Below, one piece after another: positions 27,564-35,470 of a DNA stretch of 64,000 nt. A program made the translations under genes and the position numbers. The notes beneath the pieces were generated by a model. The model was given only the letters and a program-made list of their open reading frames with translations. It searched no databases and was not told the DNA's origin. The DNA lies in NCBI RefSeq assembly GCF_009650215.1, contig NZ_CP045851.1, positions 1,093,189 through 1,157,188 of the forward strand, in the 5' to 3' direction. This DNA is from Actinomarinicola tropica (GTDB lineage: Bacteria; Actinomycetota; Acidimicrobiia; Acidimicrobiales; SKKL01). Each line of letters begins with the position of its first letter. Within the stretch, counting starts at the first letter, position 1.

Positions 27564-28445
27564 GAAGTCGAGGAGGGTCGGTTGGATCACCTTCGCGGTG
27601 ACCGACAGGGCGGCGTTGTAGGCCATCTCCTGGATCCGGACCTCGATGAGCGTCTCGGCGATGTCGACGTCCTCGACCTCGGAGAGGGAGGCCTTCAGCT
27701 CCACGTCCACCTCGGCGTTGCGGAAGCCGATCTCCTCGACCTGCTTCGAGCGGGCACCCATCTCGACCTGGGCCCGCTCGATGCGGTCGGCGGCCCGTCC
27801 GATGGCCTCGAGGCCCGCGCTCGCCGCGCCCGTGTCGCCGGCGTCGAGGGCTGCGGCGATCTGCTCGAGCACCTGGAACACGTTGCCGTCGGGGTCGGCA
27901 GCCGTGCCGAACACCTCCGGACCGGTCCGGTTCACCCGGATCGACACGTCCGGTGCGACGTTGCGCTGCACCTGGCCCTCGTTGCCGAGGTAGGTGCCGT
28001 CGGCGGCGTACGCCGACGTGGCGTCGGAGGTGCCGGCGAAGATGGGGCGACCCAGGTACTGGGTGTTGGCCGTCTGGACCAGCTCCTCGCGGATGGCGCG
28101 GATCTCGGCCGCGTAGGCGGCGCGGCTCTGCGCGTCGGCCGACCCGTTGATGGCGCCGACCACGAGGGTCCGGGCACGGGTGAGCCGGTCGACGGCGTGG
28201 GTGAGGGAGCTGTCGGCGTTGTCGAGCCAGGCTCGGGCATCGAGGGAGTTGCGCTTCATCTGCTCGTTGCGGCGCAGCTGCGCGCGGTAGTCGAGGGCGG
28301 AGAGGACCTGGGCCGGCCCGTCGGAGGGGCGCCGCACCTGCTTGCCGGTGGCGATGCGCTCCTGCGAGTCGTTGAGCTGGCGGGCGTTGCGGTGGATCGA
28401 CGCCAGCATCGTGCGGCTGGCGCTGGTGTTGGTCACGCGGTTCAC
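27555..28445 (-). CDS. flgL: Flagellar hook-filament junction protein FlgL
   Basis: A 296-residue FlgL (HAP3), the second junction protein between hook and filament. It has flagellin-like helical ends: N-terminal RIATGKQVRRPSDGPAQVLSALDYRAQL and C-terminal SEVEDVDIAETLIEVRIQEMAYNAALSVTAK. The middle (about 130-200) is the small variable D2-like part. It follows flgK by 8 bp in the flgN-flgK-flgL order usual for these genes. Its length is typical for FlgL without large insertions. Confidence 0.93.
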   Translation of the reverse strand: MNRVTNTSASRTMLASIHRNARQLNDSQERIATGKQVRRPSDGPAQVLSALDYRAQLRRNEQMKRNSLDARAWLDNADSSLTHAVDRLTRARTLVVGAINGSADAQSRAAYAAEIRAIREELVQTANTQYLGRPIFAGTSDATSAYAADGTYLGNEGQVQRNVAPDVSIRVNRTGPEVFGTAADPDGNVFQVLEQIAAALDAGDTGAASAGLEAIGRAADRIERAQVEMGARSKQVEEIGFRNAEVDVELKASLSEVEDVDIAETLIEVRIQEMAYNAALSVTAKVIQPTLLDFLR

Positions 28446-28453
28446 GGGGCCTC

Positions 28454-29872
28454 CTAGCGGCCGACGAGGCCGGTGCGGCTGATGAGCGTGTCGAGCATCT
28501 CGTCGACGGCGGTCATCAGGCGTGCGGATGCGGCATAGGCGTGCTGCGACTGCACGAGCGACGTCATCTCCTCGTCGAGGTTGACGCCCTTCACGCTGTC
28601 GCGTGCCGCGTCGACCTGGACGACGACCTCGGTCTGGATCTGCTCACGGCGGTTCGTCGCCTGGGTCTCCACGCCGAGACCGCCGATCATCCGCTTGTAG
28701 ACGGCGTCGGCGCTGTTCTGGCCCTCGCCGAGGCGGGCGAGGAGGGTGGCGTTGCCGGCGTCGAGCGGCCCGGCCGACGCCGGGGGCGCGCCGCCGTCGG
28801 ATCCGGCGGCGGCGACGCGACGCGGGTCGGCGGCGACGACGGCGTTCACCGCGAGGTCGCTCGCCGTGGTCCCGGTGAAGAAGGCGAGACCGGCGGCGCC
28901 GTCGAGGTCGAAACCGCCCTCGTGCACGGCGTTCACCGTGGACGCGAGCGTGGCAGCGACGGCGTCGAGCTCGCTCAGGTAGTGGGGGATCATCCGGTTG
29001 GTCGTGTCGAGGAGGCCGCCGACCTCGCCGTCGGCGACGTTCGCCCGGTAGCCGTCCTTCGCCCACTGGACCTCGACCTCGGTGAAGTCGGGGTGCGCGG
29101 TGGGATCGGTGGTCTCGACCACCTGGAGCTGCTCGTAGCGGTCGCCACGGACGAGGCTCGACCCTCCGAGGAACACGTCGGTGGTGCCGAGCTCGCCCTG
29201 GCGCGTCGTGACGCCGACCAGCTCGCCCAACCGCTCGATGAGCAGGTCGCGCTGGTCGGCGAGGTCGTGGGCGTCGAGGCCGGCGGCGGTCGCGTTGCGC
29301 ACCGCGCCGTTCAGCTCGGCGACGCGGGCGGCGGTGGCGTTGACCTCGCTCGTCAGCGCCTCGGCCTGCTCCAGCGCGCTGCGGTGGAGGTTCGTCAGCT
29401 CCGCGGCGCCCCGGTTGAGCTCGTCGGCCACGGTGCGGGCCCGCTCGAGCAGGGCGACGCGCGGCGCGCTCGCGCCGGGCTGGTTGGCGAGGTCGTCGAA
29501 CGCGCCCCACAGCTCGGACAGCTGGTGGGCGAGGCCCACGTCGCTCGGCTCGGGGAAGATCATCTCGACCCGACCGAGGGACGTCGCCTGGGTCCGCAGC
29601 AGGGACAGGCTGCCGGCCTCGCGCAGGGCGCGGGCCTCGAGGAACTCGTCGCGGATCCGCACGACGCCGGCGGCGCGCACGCCGTTGCCGATGCCGTCGG
29701 TCTTGCTCCAGACCGCGGGGACGACGCCGGCGCCGGCCGACACGAGGTCGACCCGCTGACGGCTGTAGCCCTTGGTCGCGGCGTTCGAGGCGTTGTGACC
29801 GGCGGTCTGCAGCGCCCGCTGGTGGGCGATCAGGCCGGACAGCGCGGTCTGCAGCGCGGAGAAGTTGGACAT
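28454..29872 (-). CDS. flgK: Flagellar hook-associated protein FlgK
   Basis: A 472-residue FlgK (HAP1), the first junction protein on the hook. The N-terminus FSALQTALSGLIAHQRALQTAGHNASNAATKGYSRQR has the rod/hook/HAP signature. The C-terminus ends with the coiled segment SVKGVNLDEEMTSLVQSQHAYAASARLMTAVDEML typical of FlgK. The ATG at 29872 overlaps the flgN stop as TGATG, pointing to coupled translation with its chaperone. Four codons upstream there is a GTG-type alternative that I consider less likely. Confidence 0.95.
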   Translation of the reverse strand: MSNFSALQTALSGLIAHQRALQTAGHNASNAATKGYSRQRVDLVSAGAGVVPAVWSKTDGIGNGVRAAGVVRIRDEFLEARALREAGSLSLLRTQATSLGRVEMIFPEPSDVGLAHQLSELWGAFDDLANQPGASAPRVALLERARTVADELNRGAAELTNLHRSALEQAEALTSEVNATAARVAELNGAVRNATAAGLDAHDLADQRDLLIERLGELVGVTTRQGELGTTDVFLGGSSLVRGDRYEQLQVVETTDPTAHPDFTEVEVQWAKDGYRANVADGEVGGLLDTTNRMIPHYLSELDAVAATLASTVNAVHEGGFDLDGAAGLAFFTGTTASDLAVNAVVAADPRRVAAAGSDGGAPPASAGPLDAGNATLLARLGEGQNSADAVYKRMIGGLGVETQATNRREQIQTEVVVQVDAARDSVKGVNLDEEMTSLVQSQHAYAASARLMTAVDEMLDTLISRTGLVGR

Positions 29873-30381
29873 CAGACGTCCCAATCCACGAGCGTGGGCC
29901 GGGCGAGCGACCGGGTGCCGCCGCCGTTCGGCGCGTACCCGTCGAGGCGGGGACCGTCGCCGATCTGGGCGACGAAGTCCTGCGTGTCACGCAGCCCCTT
30001 GGCGAGGAGCTCCTTGTTGTCGCGGCTCACCGACTCGATCGAGCCGATGAGCGACAGGAAGGTCGCCTGGTGGTCGCGGAGGATCTGCCCCCACGGCTCG
30101 CCGGCGGCATCGGCGAGCATCGACAGCGTCGCGTCCGGGCCGAGGCCGTAGCCGGGGGCCACCGCGGCGACGTGCGCCGCCCGCAGGATCTCCTCGGTGC
30201 GCAGGTCGTCGATGGCGTCCTCCACGTCGCGAGCCGACTGGTCGATCCAGCGGCTCCGCCCCGAGGCGAGCACCATCTGCTGCACCTCCAGGCGGTAGAG
30301 GAGGAGCTCCACCTGGGCACGCTGACGCCACAGCGTCTGGCTCAGCTGGCTGAGTCGCTCGTCGGCGCGGGTCGTGGACAT
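29872..30381 (-). CDS. flgN: FlgN-like export chaperone
   Basis: A 169-residue, mostly helical protein in the position of FlgN, the chaperone that escorts FlgK and FlgL to the export gate. The N-terminal 60 residues (QLSQTLWRQRAQVELLLYRLEVQQMVLASG) form the long FlgN-type helix with LLxxLexQ pattern. The C-terminal 30 residues are probably disordered. A FliA-type promoter ends 8 nt before its ATG, so the operon mRNA is probably leaderless. Assignment rests on helix pattern and operon order. Confidence 0.8.
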   Translation of the reverse strand: MSTTRADERLSQLSQTLWRQRAQVELLLYRLEVQQMVLASGRSRWIDQSARDVEDAIDDLRTEEILRAAHVAAVAPGYGLGPDATLSMLADAAGEPWGQILRDHQATFLSLIGSIESVSRDNKELLAKGLRDTQDFVAQIGDGPRLDGYAPNGGGTRSLARPTLVDWDV

Positions 30382-30389
30382 GGCGGATG

Positions 30390-30416
30390 GTTCGGCCGCC
30401 CCATGCCGCCGATGAG
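30390..30416 (-). promoter_or_regulatory. FliA-type promoter for flgN-flgK-flgL (CTCATC-N15-CCGAAC)
   Basis: Minus strand CTCATC (30416-30411), 15 nt, CCGAAC (30395-30390). The -10 differs by one base from the CCGATC of the other sites. Eight nt separate it from the flgN ATG, as at fliM and the EAL-HDOD gene. Confidence 0.6.
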
Positions 30417-30488
30417 GATTCGTCACGCAGAAGTGGCGCCGACGGGGGCACGTACAGGAACAAGGACGCTCGAGGGCGTCGCGAACTG

Positions 30489-30499
30489 GGTCGTTCGGC
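30489..30499 (+). promoter_or_regulatory. Shared element GGTCGTTCGGC upstream of fliC
   Basis: Variant of GGTCGAACGGC found also at 34520, 47582 and (GGCCGAACGGC) 57166. It lies between the divergent flgN and fliC promoters, 39 bp before the fliC -35. Possible activator site. Confidence 0.35.
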
Positions 30500-30527
30500 T
30501 CATCGCGCCAGATCCGCGGCTCGAACC

Positions 30528-30554
30528 CTCATCCGGGCGACCCCGTTCCCGATC
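30528..30554 (+). promoter_or_regulatory. FliA-type promoter for fliC (CTCATC-N15-CCGATC)
   Basis: CTCATC (30528-30533), 15 nt, CCGATC (30549-30554). The flanks match the flhA promoter at 52923 beyond the boxes (CGAACCCTCATC and GGGCGAC in both). Expected mRNA start near 30562, 79 nt before the fliC ATG. Confidence 0.75.
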
Positions 30555-30559
30555 GACTG

Positions 30560-30580
30560 GCTGCCGCAGGAAGCGGTAGC
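30560..30580 (+). promoter_or_regulatory. GGA-loop hairpin in fliC leader, candidate CsrA site
   Basis: Arms 30560-30567 and 30573-30580 pair over 8 bp (one G.U) around the pentaloop AGGAA. GGA in a hairpin loop is the CsrA recognition feature. The predicted mRNA start near 30562 leaves at least a 5-bp stem at the very 5' end. Confidence 0.5.
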
Positions 30581-30624
30581 GGTCCCAGCTCCAGATGGGT
30601 TGGTGACCTCGTTCCAACTTTCAC

Positions 30625-30630
30625 GGAGGA
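30625..30630 (+). promoter_or_regulatory. fliC ribosome site GGAGGA, possible second CsrA site
   Basis: A strong ribosome site 10 nt before the ATG, containing overlapping GGA triplets and flanked by a weak GTTCC/GGAAC inverted repeat (30611-30615 and 30635-30639) that would put it in a loop. Confidence 0.6.
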
Positions 30631-30640
30631 AATCGGAACA

Positions 30641-31828
30641 ATGCGCATCAACCAGAACATCTCGGCCCTCAACTCGTACCGCAACCTGTCCAACACCAAC
30701 ACGGTGATGGGCAAGTCGCTCGAGAAGCTCTCCTCGGGCTTCCGCATCAACCGGGCCGCCGACGACGCCGCCGGCCTCGTCATCAGCCAGGGCCTGCGTG
30801 CCCAGGTCTCCGGCCTCCGCCAGGCCACCCGCAACGCCCAGGACGGCATCTCGGTCGTGCAGACCGCAGAAGGCGCCCTGAACGAGGTCCACAGCATGCT
30901 GAACCGCATGCGTGACCTGGCCGTCCAGTCGGTCAACGCGTCGAACGACAGCGATGCCCGCACCGCGGCCAACAACGAGATCACCGAGCTCAAGGGTGAG
31001 ATCGCCCGCATCGCCGACCAGACCAAGTTCGGCAGCCAGAAGCTGCTGGACGGCTCGTTCGGCGCCACCCCGGCGAGCGTGACCGGCGTCGACGCCGACG
31101 GTGCCTACACCGTCGCCGCCAACGACGACTTCACCCTCAACATCAACGGCACCGGCGCCGTCACCGTCGAGCTCTCGGCCCTGACCGGCGCGAACGCGAC
31201 CGACACCGCCTCCGCCCTCCAGACGGCCATCCGCTCCGCCCTCGCGGCGAGCGGCGACGCCGACATCCAGGCCTTCGCCGACAAGGTGACGGTCACGGGT
31301 GAGACGGTCGGGACCGGCTCGAGCCTCACCCTCGAGATCAGCGGCCTCGCCGACGGCGAGACCTTCACCCTCACCGAGGGCACCAACAACCCGCTGGCCG
31401 CCCTCGGCCTCGGTGGTGCCATCACCGCCGCCGACGGCGACGCTGCCCTGTTCCAGGTCGGCGCCAACGCCGGCGAGACGATCGAGGTCAAGGGCATCGA
31501 CCTGGCTGCGGTCGCCACGGCGATCACCGGTGACGTGACCACGGCGGCGAACGCCACGGCGTTCATCTCCGCCATGGACGACGCCATCGCCGACGTCTCC
31601 GGCTTCCGTGGTCAGCTCGGTGCGGTCCAGAACCGCTTCGAGTCGACCATCAACAACCTCCAGGTCACGACCGAGAACCTGGCCGCCTCGGAGTCCCGCA
31701 TCCGTGACACCGACATGGCGCTCGAGATGGTGTCGTTCACCCGCCACCAGATCCTGACCCAGGCCGGCACGGCGATGCTCGGCCAGGCGAACCAGCTGCC
31801 CCAGGGCGTGCTGCGTCTCCTCGGCTAG
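30641..31828 (+). CDS. fliC: Flagellin
   Basis: A 395-residue flagellin. The D0/D1 ends are highly conserved: MRINQNISALNSYRNL, then KLSSGFRINRAADDAAGL and the C-terminal RIRDTDMALEMVSFTRHQILTQAGTAMLGQAN. Residues about 145-310 form the variable surface domain, rich in Ala, Thr, Asp and Gly, with internal similarity to flagellin D2 repeats. It has a leader of about 79 nt with a CsrA-like hairpin and a strong ribosome site, and its own terminator, as expected for the most abundant product. It is the only flagellin gene in the window. Divergent from flgN. Confidence 0.97.
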   Translation: MRINQNISALNSYRNLSNTNTVMGKSLEKLSSGFRINRAADDAAGLVISQGLRAQVSGLRQATRNAQDGISVVQTAEGALNEVHSMLNRMRDLAVQSVNASNDSDARTAANNEITELKGEIARIADQTKFGSQKLLDGSFGATPASVTGVDADGAYTVAANDDFTLNINGTGAVTVELSALTGANATDTASALQTAIRSALAASGDADIQAFADKVTVTGETVGTGSSLTLEISGLADGETFTLTEGTNNPLAALGLGGAITAADGDAALFQVGANAGETIEVKGIDLAAVATAITGDVTTAANATAFISAMDDAIADVSGFRGQLGAVQNRFESTINNLQVTTENLAASESRIRDTDMALEMVSFTRHQILTQAGTAMLGQANQLPQGVLRLLG

Positions 31829-31844
31829 TACCCACCGCACCGGT

Positions 31845-31878
31845 GAGGGCGAGCGGGCAACGGCGCCCGCTCGCCCTC
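31845..31878 (+). terminator. Hairpin terminator after fliC
   Basis: Perfect 14-bp arms (31845-31858 and 31865-31878) with loop AACGGC. No T-tract. It isolates fliC from fliD. Confidence 0.85.
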
Positions 31879-31929
31879 CTGCCGGTTCGGACGCAGTCCG
31901 CCTGACGACCGCCGTACGAGGGAGCGACC

Positions 31930-33525
31930 GTGAGCTACATCGATGGGATCGCCTCCGGGCTGAACACCACCGACATCATCAACCAGCTCATGCAGGTCGA
32001 GGCGATCCCCCAGACCCTGCTGAAGAACAAGGCCACGACGGTCAAGGCAGGCCTCGACGCCTACGCGGCGATCCGCACCAAGTTCTCGTCCGTCCGCACC
32101 GCGGCCGACGCCCTGCACTCCTCGTCGAGCTGGCGGGGCCTCGCCGCCACCAGCTCGAACCCCGACGCCGTCGGCGTCACCGCACGCAGCGGTGCTGCCG
32201 GGGGCGCCGCGACGTTCAGCGTCGTGAACCTCGCCCAGGCGATGCAGCGCTCGAGCACCGACGCCTTCGCATCGACCGACGCCGCCCTCGACGGCAGGTC
32301 TCTCTCGATCACGAGCGGCGACCACACCTTCTCCTCGACGGCCACGACCCTCGACGAGCTCGTGGCGGAGATCAACGCCGACGGCGAGCTCGGTGTGACG
32401 GCGTCCACCGTCCAGGTCCGCCCCGGCGAGCACCAGCTGGTCCTCACCGCCGCGACGTCCGGCGTCGCCAACGGGTTCACCGTCGCCGACTCCGGCTGGA
32501 CGAGCGGCTTCGCTGTCACCCGCACGGCCGAGGACGCCGTCCTCGACTACGGCGGCATCACGGTGACCCGCCCGACGAACACGATCGACGACCTCGTGGG
32601 CGGCGTGACCCTGACGCTCAAGGCCGAGACGACGGGTCCCGTCACGGTCAACGTGGCGCGCGACGCCGACGGGATCACCAAGAAGGTGAAGGCACTCGTC
32701 GAGGCGGTCAACGGCGCCCTGGCGGAGATGAAGATCCGCACGGCCTACGACGCCGAGACGAACCAGCGGTCGTCGCTCACCGGCGATGCGACCGTGCGCC
32801 AGCTCACAGGGCTGCTGACCGGCGCCCTCGCCGACCCCGTCGCGGCGAGCAGCCTCGGCTCGGTCGGCTTGGCCGGTGTCGAGCTCACCCGCGACGGCAA
32901 GGTCACCTTCGACGAGGCGGAGTTCAAGGCCGCCTACGCCGCGGACCCGGCAGCGGTCGAGCGTCTGTTCGTCGCCGGCGGTACGAGCACGAGCGCCGAC
33001 CTGGCTTGGACCTACGCCGGCTGGCGGGCCCAGCCGGGAACCTACGCCGTCGAGGTCACCCGCACCGGAGCGGACACCTACACCGCGACGATCGACGGCG
33101 AGACCGCCGCGGTCACCGTCAACGACGACGGATCCCTGAAGATCGCCGCCGACTCGGTGCACTCCCGGCTGGGTGGTCTGACCGTCTCCCTCTCGACCGA
33201 CGCCACCGCCGCCCTCGTCGAGGGCGTGCCCTCCGGCGTCGGGTCGATCACCTACGACCCGGGCGCCGCCCGTCGGCTCAGCACCGTCGCCAACCGGGCT
33301 CTCGACGCCGTGGACGGCCTGCTCACGAGCGCCGAGGACGCCCGCAAGGCCCGCATCGACGACATCAACCGCCAGGTGGAGGCCTGGGAGCTGCGCCTCG
33401 AGAAGCGCGAGCTCGGCCTCCGCCGCCAGTACACGGCCCTCGAGACGATGATGGGCCAGCTCGCCAACCAGGGCCAGTGGCTCGCCGGTCAGCTCGGCAG
33501 CCTCCAGGCCAACTCGCCGAAGTAG
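31930..33525 (+). CDS. fliD: Flagellar filament cap FliD
   Basis: A 531-residue FliD (HAP2), the cap that folds flagellin at the filament tip. SYIDGIASGLNTTDIINQLMQVEAIPQTLL is the family start. AVTSSNPDAVGVTA-like and VNLAQAMQRSS segments mark the FliD_N domain. The C-terminus (VEAWELRLEKRELGLRRQYTALETMMGQLANQGQWLAGQL) is the long helical FliD_C end. GTG is the start. No FliA-type motif is seen in the 51 bp after the fliC terminator, so its promoter is not identified; read-through from fliC is possible. Confidence 0.95.
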   Translation: MSYIDGIASGLNTTDIINQLMQVEAIPQTLLKNKATTVKAGLDAYAAIRTKFSSVRTAADALHSSSSWRGLAATSSNPDAVGVTARSGAAGGAATFSVVNLAQAMQRSSTDAFASTDAALDGRSLSITSGDHTFSSTATTLDELVAEINADGELGVTASTVQVRPGEHQLVLTAATSGVANGFTVADSGWTSGFAVTRTAEDAVLDYGGITVTRPTNTIDDLVGGVTLTLKAETTGPVTVNVARDADGITKKVKALVEAVNGALAEMKIRTAYDAETNQRSSLTGDATVRQLTGLLTGALADPVAASSLGSVGLAGVELTRDGKVTFDEAEFKAAYAADPAAVERLFVAGGTSTSADLAWTYAGWRAQPGTYAVEVTRTGADTYTATIDGETAAVTVNDDGSLKIAADSVHSRLGGLTVSLSTDATAALVEGVPSGVGSITYDPGAARRLSTVANRALDAVDGLLTSAEDARKARIDDINRQVEAWELRLEKRELGLRRQYTALETMMGQLANQGQWLAGQLGSLQANSPK

Positions 33526-33544
33526 CGAAGGGAACGGGTTCCCG

Positions 33545-33982
33545 ATGTACGCCACCGCCACCAGCGCCCGCCACAAGTTCGTCAGCGACGGTGTGGGCAG
33601 CACGCCGCCCGAGCGGCTGCTCGTCATGCTCTACGACCGGCTCCTCCGCGACCTCGATGACGCCACCGGCGCCATCGAGCGCGCCGACGTGGGCGCGTCG
33701 CACGACGCGCTCACCCACGCCCAGGACATCGTCGCCGAGCTGCACAGCGCCCTCGACCCGACCCGCTGGGACGGCGCCGACGCCATGGCCGGGCTCTACG
33801 CCTACCTCGCCGAGCTGCTCGGTCGGGCCAACATGGCCAAGTCCGCCGCACTGGTGGCGGAGGCCCGCTCGGTGATCGCCCCGCTGCGCGACACGTGGGC
33901 CGAGGCCTACGCCAGCACCGCGGCCGCTGCACCCGTCGCTGCCGCCTCCCGCCCCGCGGGCGGCCTGGACGTGGCCGGCTGA
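33545..33982 (+). CDS. fliS: Flagellin chaperone FliS
   Basis: A 145-residue FliS, which holds the flagellin C-terminus before export and, in FliW/CsrA systems, links secretion to flagellin translation. The pattern PPERLLVMLYDRLLRDLDDATGAIE is diagnostic, followed by helices ALTHAQDIVAELHSALDP and YLAELLGRANMAKSAALVAEAR. The C-terminal Ala/Pro tail is longer than usual. Its TGA overlaps the ATG of the next gene (TGATG). Confidence 0.94.
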   Translation: MYATATSARHKFVSDGVGSTPPERLLVMLYDRLLRDLDDATGAIERADVGASHDALTHAQDIVAELHSALDPTRWDGADAMAGLYAYLAELLGRANMAKSAALVAEARSVIAPLRDTWAEAYASTAAAAPVAAASRPAGGLDVAG

Positions 33983-34314
33983 TGGCCGCTTCGTCCGTCG
34001 CCGCCTGGAGCGCCGCCCTCGACGAGGTCGAGGAGGGACTGCGCGTGGCCGACCGCATCGCTCGGGGCGAGGCCGACCTCCAGGTCCCCGCGTGGATCGC
34101 GCCGGCCGAGCTGGGCCCGCTCCCTGCCGAGCTCGCACCGCGCCTCCGCCTCGTGATGGCGTCGCTCGAGGCCGTGCACGGCGACCTCGTCGAGGCGCGC
34201 GAGCGGGCCGCGGCCGAGCTCGCGGAGCTGGCCGAGGCCGCCCGGGCACCCGGCCGTCGGCCGGTCGCCGCCGGCGAGCCCCCGGCTCCCCGGCTCGTCG
34301 ACCACTCCGCCTGA
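33982..34314 (+). CDS. Small helical protein in the fliT position
   Basis: A 110-residue protein, predominantly helical (WSAALDEVEEGLRVADRIARGE, then LRLVMASLEAVHGDLVEARERAAAELAELAEAAR), with a Pro-rich tail. It is translationally coupled to fliS and lies where many genomes have fliT, the FliD chaperone. Sequence similarity to FliT is not evident by eye, so the name is only a positional suggestion. It ends the fliD-fliS unit. Confidence 0.7.
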   Translation: MAASSVAAWSAALDEVEEGLRVADRIARGEADLQVPAWIAPAELGPLPAELAPRLRLVMASLEAVHGDLVEARERAAAELAELAEAARAPGRRPVAAGEPPAPRLVDHSA

Positions 34315-34373
34315 CCGCCGCCCCCGCCGGCGCGTTCGACCCGCCCGGCCCCTCCGTCGCGCCCGGCTCCTCG

Positions 34374-34393
34374 TCCATGGGGAGGCGCAGCAC
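34374..34393 (+). repeat. 20-bp direct repeat, copy 1
   Basis: TCCATGGGGAGGCGCAGCAC, identical to copy 2 with a 51-bp period. A shared CCCGGCTCC lies upstream of both copies. Each includes a short CTCCATGGGGAG or near inverted repeat. Confidence 0.85.
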
Positions 34394-34424
34394 CGCCACC
34401 CGTGGCCCGGCTCCCCGAGGGCTC

Positions 34425-34444
34425 TCCATGGGGAGGCGCAGCAC
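34425..34444 (+). repeat. 20-bp direct repeat, copy 2
   Basis: Exact copy of 34374-34393. It ends about 105 bp before the flgB -35 box. Confidence 0.85.
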
Positions 34445-34519
34445 GTCGTGGGGTGGCACGGGTCCCCGTGGGTCCGAGAACGAGGGAGGGGCACAGCGCC
34501 CGAGGAGTCGAACCCGGTG

Positions 34520-34530
34520 GGTCGAACGGC
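34520..34530 (+). promoter_or_regulatory. Shared element GGTCGAACGGC upstream of flgB
   Basis: Identical to the copy at 47582. It starts 29 bp before the flgB -35 (30 bp at fliM, 39 bp at fliC), roughly one helical turn apart. Confidence 0.4.
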
Positions 34531-34548
34531 TCATTGGCGCGGCGAAGC

Positions 34549-34575
34549 CTCAGCGGAGGCGGGCGGCCTCCGATC
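34549..34575 (+). promoter_or_regulatory. FliA-type promoter for the flgB operon (CTCAGC-N15-CCGATC)
   Basis: CTCAGC (34549-34554), 15 nt, CCGATC (34570-34575). It would drive flgB through flgE. Confidence 0.65.
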
Positions 34576-34710
34576 GCATCGCCTGAGCACGGAGCGCTCG
34601 TGAGCCATCGCCAGGGAACGGCGAGCCCAAGACACCTGTCGACGCGCGAGGTTGACGATGCCCCTGTTCCCTGCCGGCTCTGCCGGTGCTGCCTTCCGGA
34701 CGACCGATCG

Positions 34711-35058
34711 ATGATCGTCTCCGACGCCACCATGCGAGCCCTGCACACCGCTCTGACCGGGCTGAACGCCCGACGTCAGGCAGCAGAGGACAACATCGCC
34801 AACGTCGAGACCGCGGGCTACACCGCGAAGAAGGTCGACTTCGAGGACTCGCTGCGCACCGCGATCGAGCGGGGAGAGCCCCGCGCCGTCGACATCTCCG
34901 TCACCCGGTCGCTCGCGCCGACCCGGATGAACGGCAACAACGTCGCGATCGACGAGGAGATGGTCGGGCTCACCGAGACGGCGCTCCGCCACCAGCTGGT
35001 CGTCGAGGGGATGAACACCAAGTTCCGCCTCCTCCGCACCTCGATCGTGGGGCAGTGA
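34711..35058 (+). CDS. flgB: Flagellar rod protein FlgB
   Basis: A 115-residue FlgB, a proximal rod subunit. The pattern ALHTALTGLNARRQAAEDNIANVETAGYTAKKVDFEDSL is the rod-protein N-terminal signature, and the C-terminus ETALRHQLVVEGMNTKFRLLRTSI is the matching helix. ATG 34711 places this motif at the usual distance; a GTG at 34600 would add 37 residues with no resemblance. First gene of the long flgB-flgE operon. Its TGA overlaps flgC. Confidence 0.93.
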   Translation: MIVSDATMRALHTALTGLNARRQAAEDNIANVETAGYTAKKVDFEDSLRTAIERGEPRAVDISVTRSLAPTRMNGNNVAIDEEMVGLTETALRHQLVVEGMNTKFRLLRTSIVGQ

Positions 35059-35468
35059 TGAGCGCTCTGTTCGGTTCGATCGCCATCGCCGGTTCCGGCA
35101 TGGGCGTCTACAAGACCTGGATCGACGCCACGGCCGACAACGTCGCCAACGTCAACACGGTCCGGTCGACCGACGAGGCCGCCTTCCAGCAGCGCTTCGT
35201 CGTCTCGGCGGCAGCCGAGAACGGCGCCGGCCAGATCGGGAACGGCGCTCGCGTCGCCGGCGTCCTGTTCGGCGACGCCGAGGGCCGCCTCGTCTACGAC
35301 CCCGCCCATCCGCTCGCTGACGAGCAGGGGATGGTCCGCCACCCCGACATGAACCTCAGCGACCAGATGACCAACCTCATCATCGCCCAGCGCGCCTACC
35401 AGGCGAACGTGACCGTGTTCGAGCGGGCACGCGACGCCTACCTGCGCGGCCTCGAGATCGGACGCTGA
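35058..35468 (+). CDS. flgC: Flagellar rod protein FlgC
   Basis: A 136-residue FlgC, a proximal rod subunit. IAIAGSGMGVYKTWIDATADNVANVNT is the rod signature and HPDMNLSDQMTNLIIAQRAYQANVTVFERARDAYLRGLEI is the characteristic C-terminus (NLSxxMTNLIxAQRAYQAN). ATG 35058 follows the overlapping flgB stop. Normal length. Confidence 0.95.
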   Translation: MSALFGSIAIAGSGMGVYKTWIDATADNVANVNTVRSTDEAAFQQRFVVSAAAENGAGQIGNGARVAGVLFGDAEGRLVYDPAHPLADEQGMVRHPDMNLSDQMTNLIIAQRAYQANVTVFERARDAYLRGLEIGR

Positions 35469-35470
35469 CC

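Larger units (their letters stand above)
34315..34710. other. 396-bp gene-free regulatory region before flgB
   Basis: The longest gene-free stretch in the window. It contains a pair of 20-bp direct repeats (34374 and 34425), the shared GGTCGAACGGC element (34520), a FliA-type promoter (34549-34575) and a 5' leader of about 128 nt to the flgB ATG. I see no conserved RNA gene or riboswitch in it. Confidence 0.6.

Noticed and set aside
30499-30525. A second CTCATC at 30499 before fliC as a tandem FliA promoter
   Set aside because: At the fixed 15-nt spacing the -10 position reads CTCGAA, which does not fit CCGATC.
34374-34444. A riboswitch or small RNA in the repeat region before flgB
   Set aside because: The repeats lie upstream of the predicted mRNA start, and no conserved riboswitch core can be recognised.
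34600-34710. Upstream GTG start for flgB adding 37 residues
   Set aside because: The extra residues are Cys/Arg-rich and unlike any FlgB. The rod signature fits ATG 34711.
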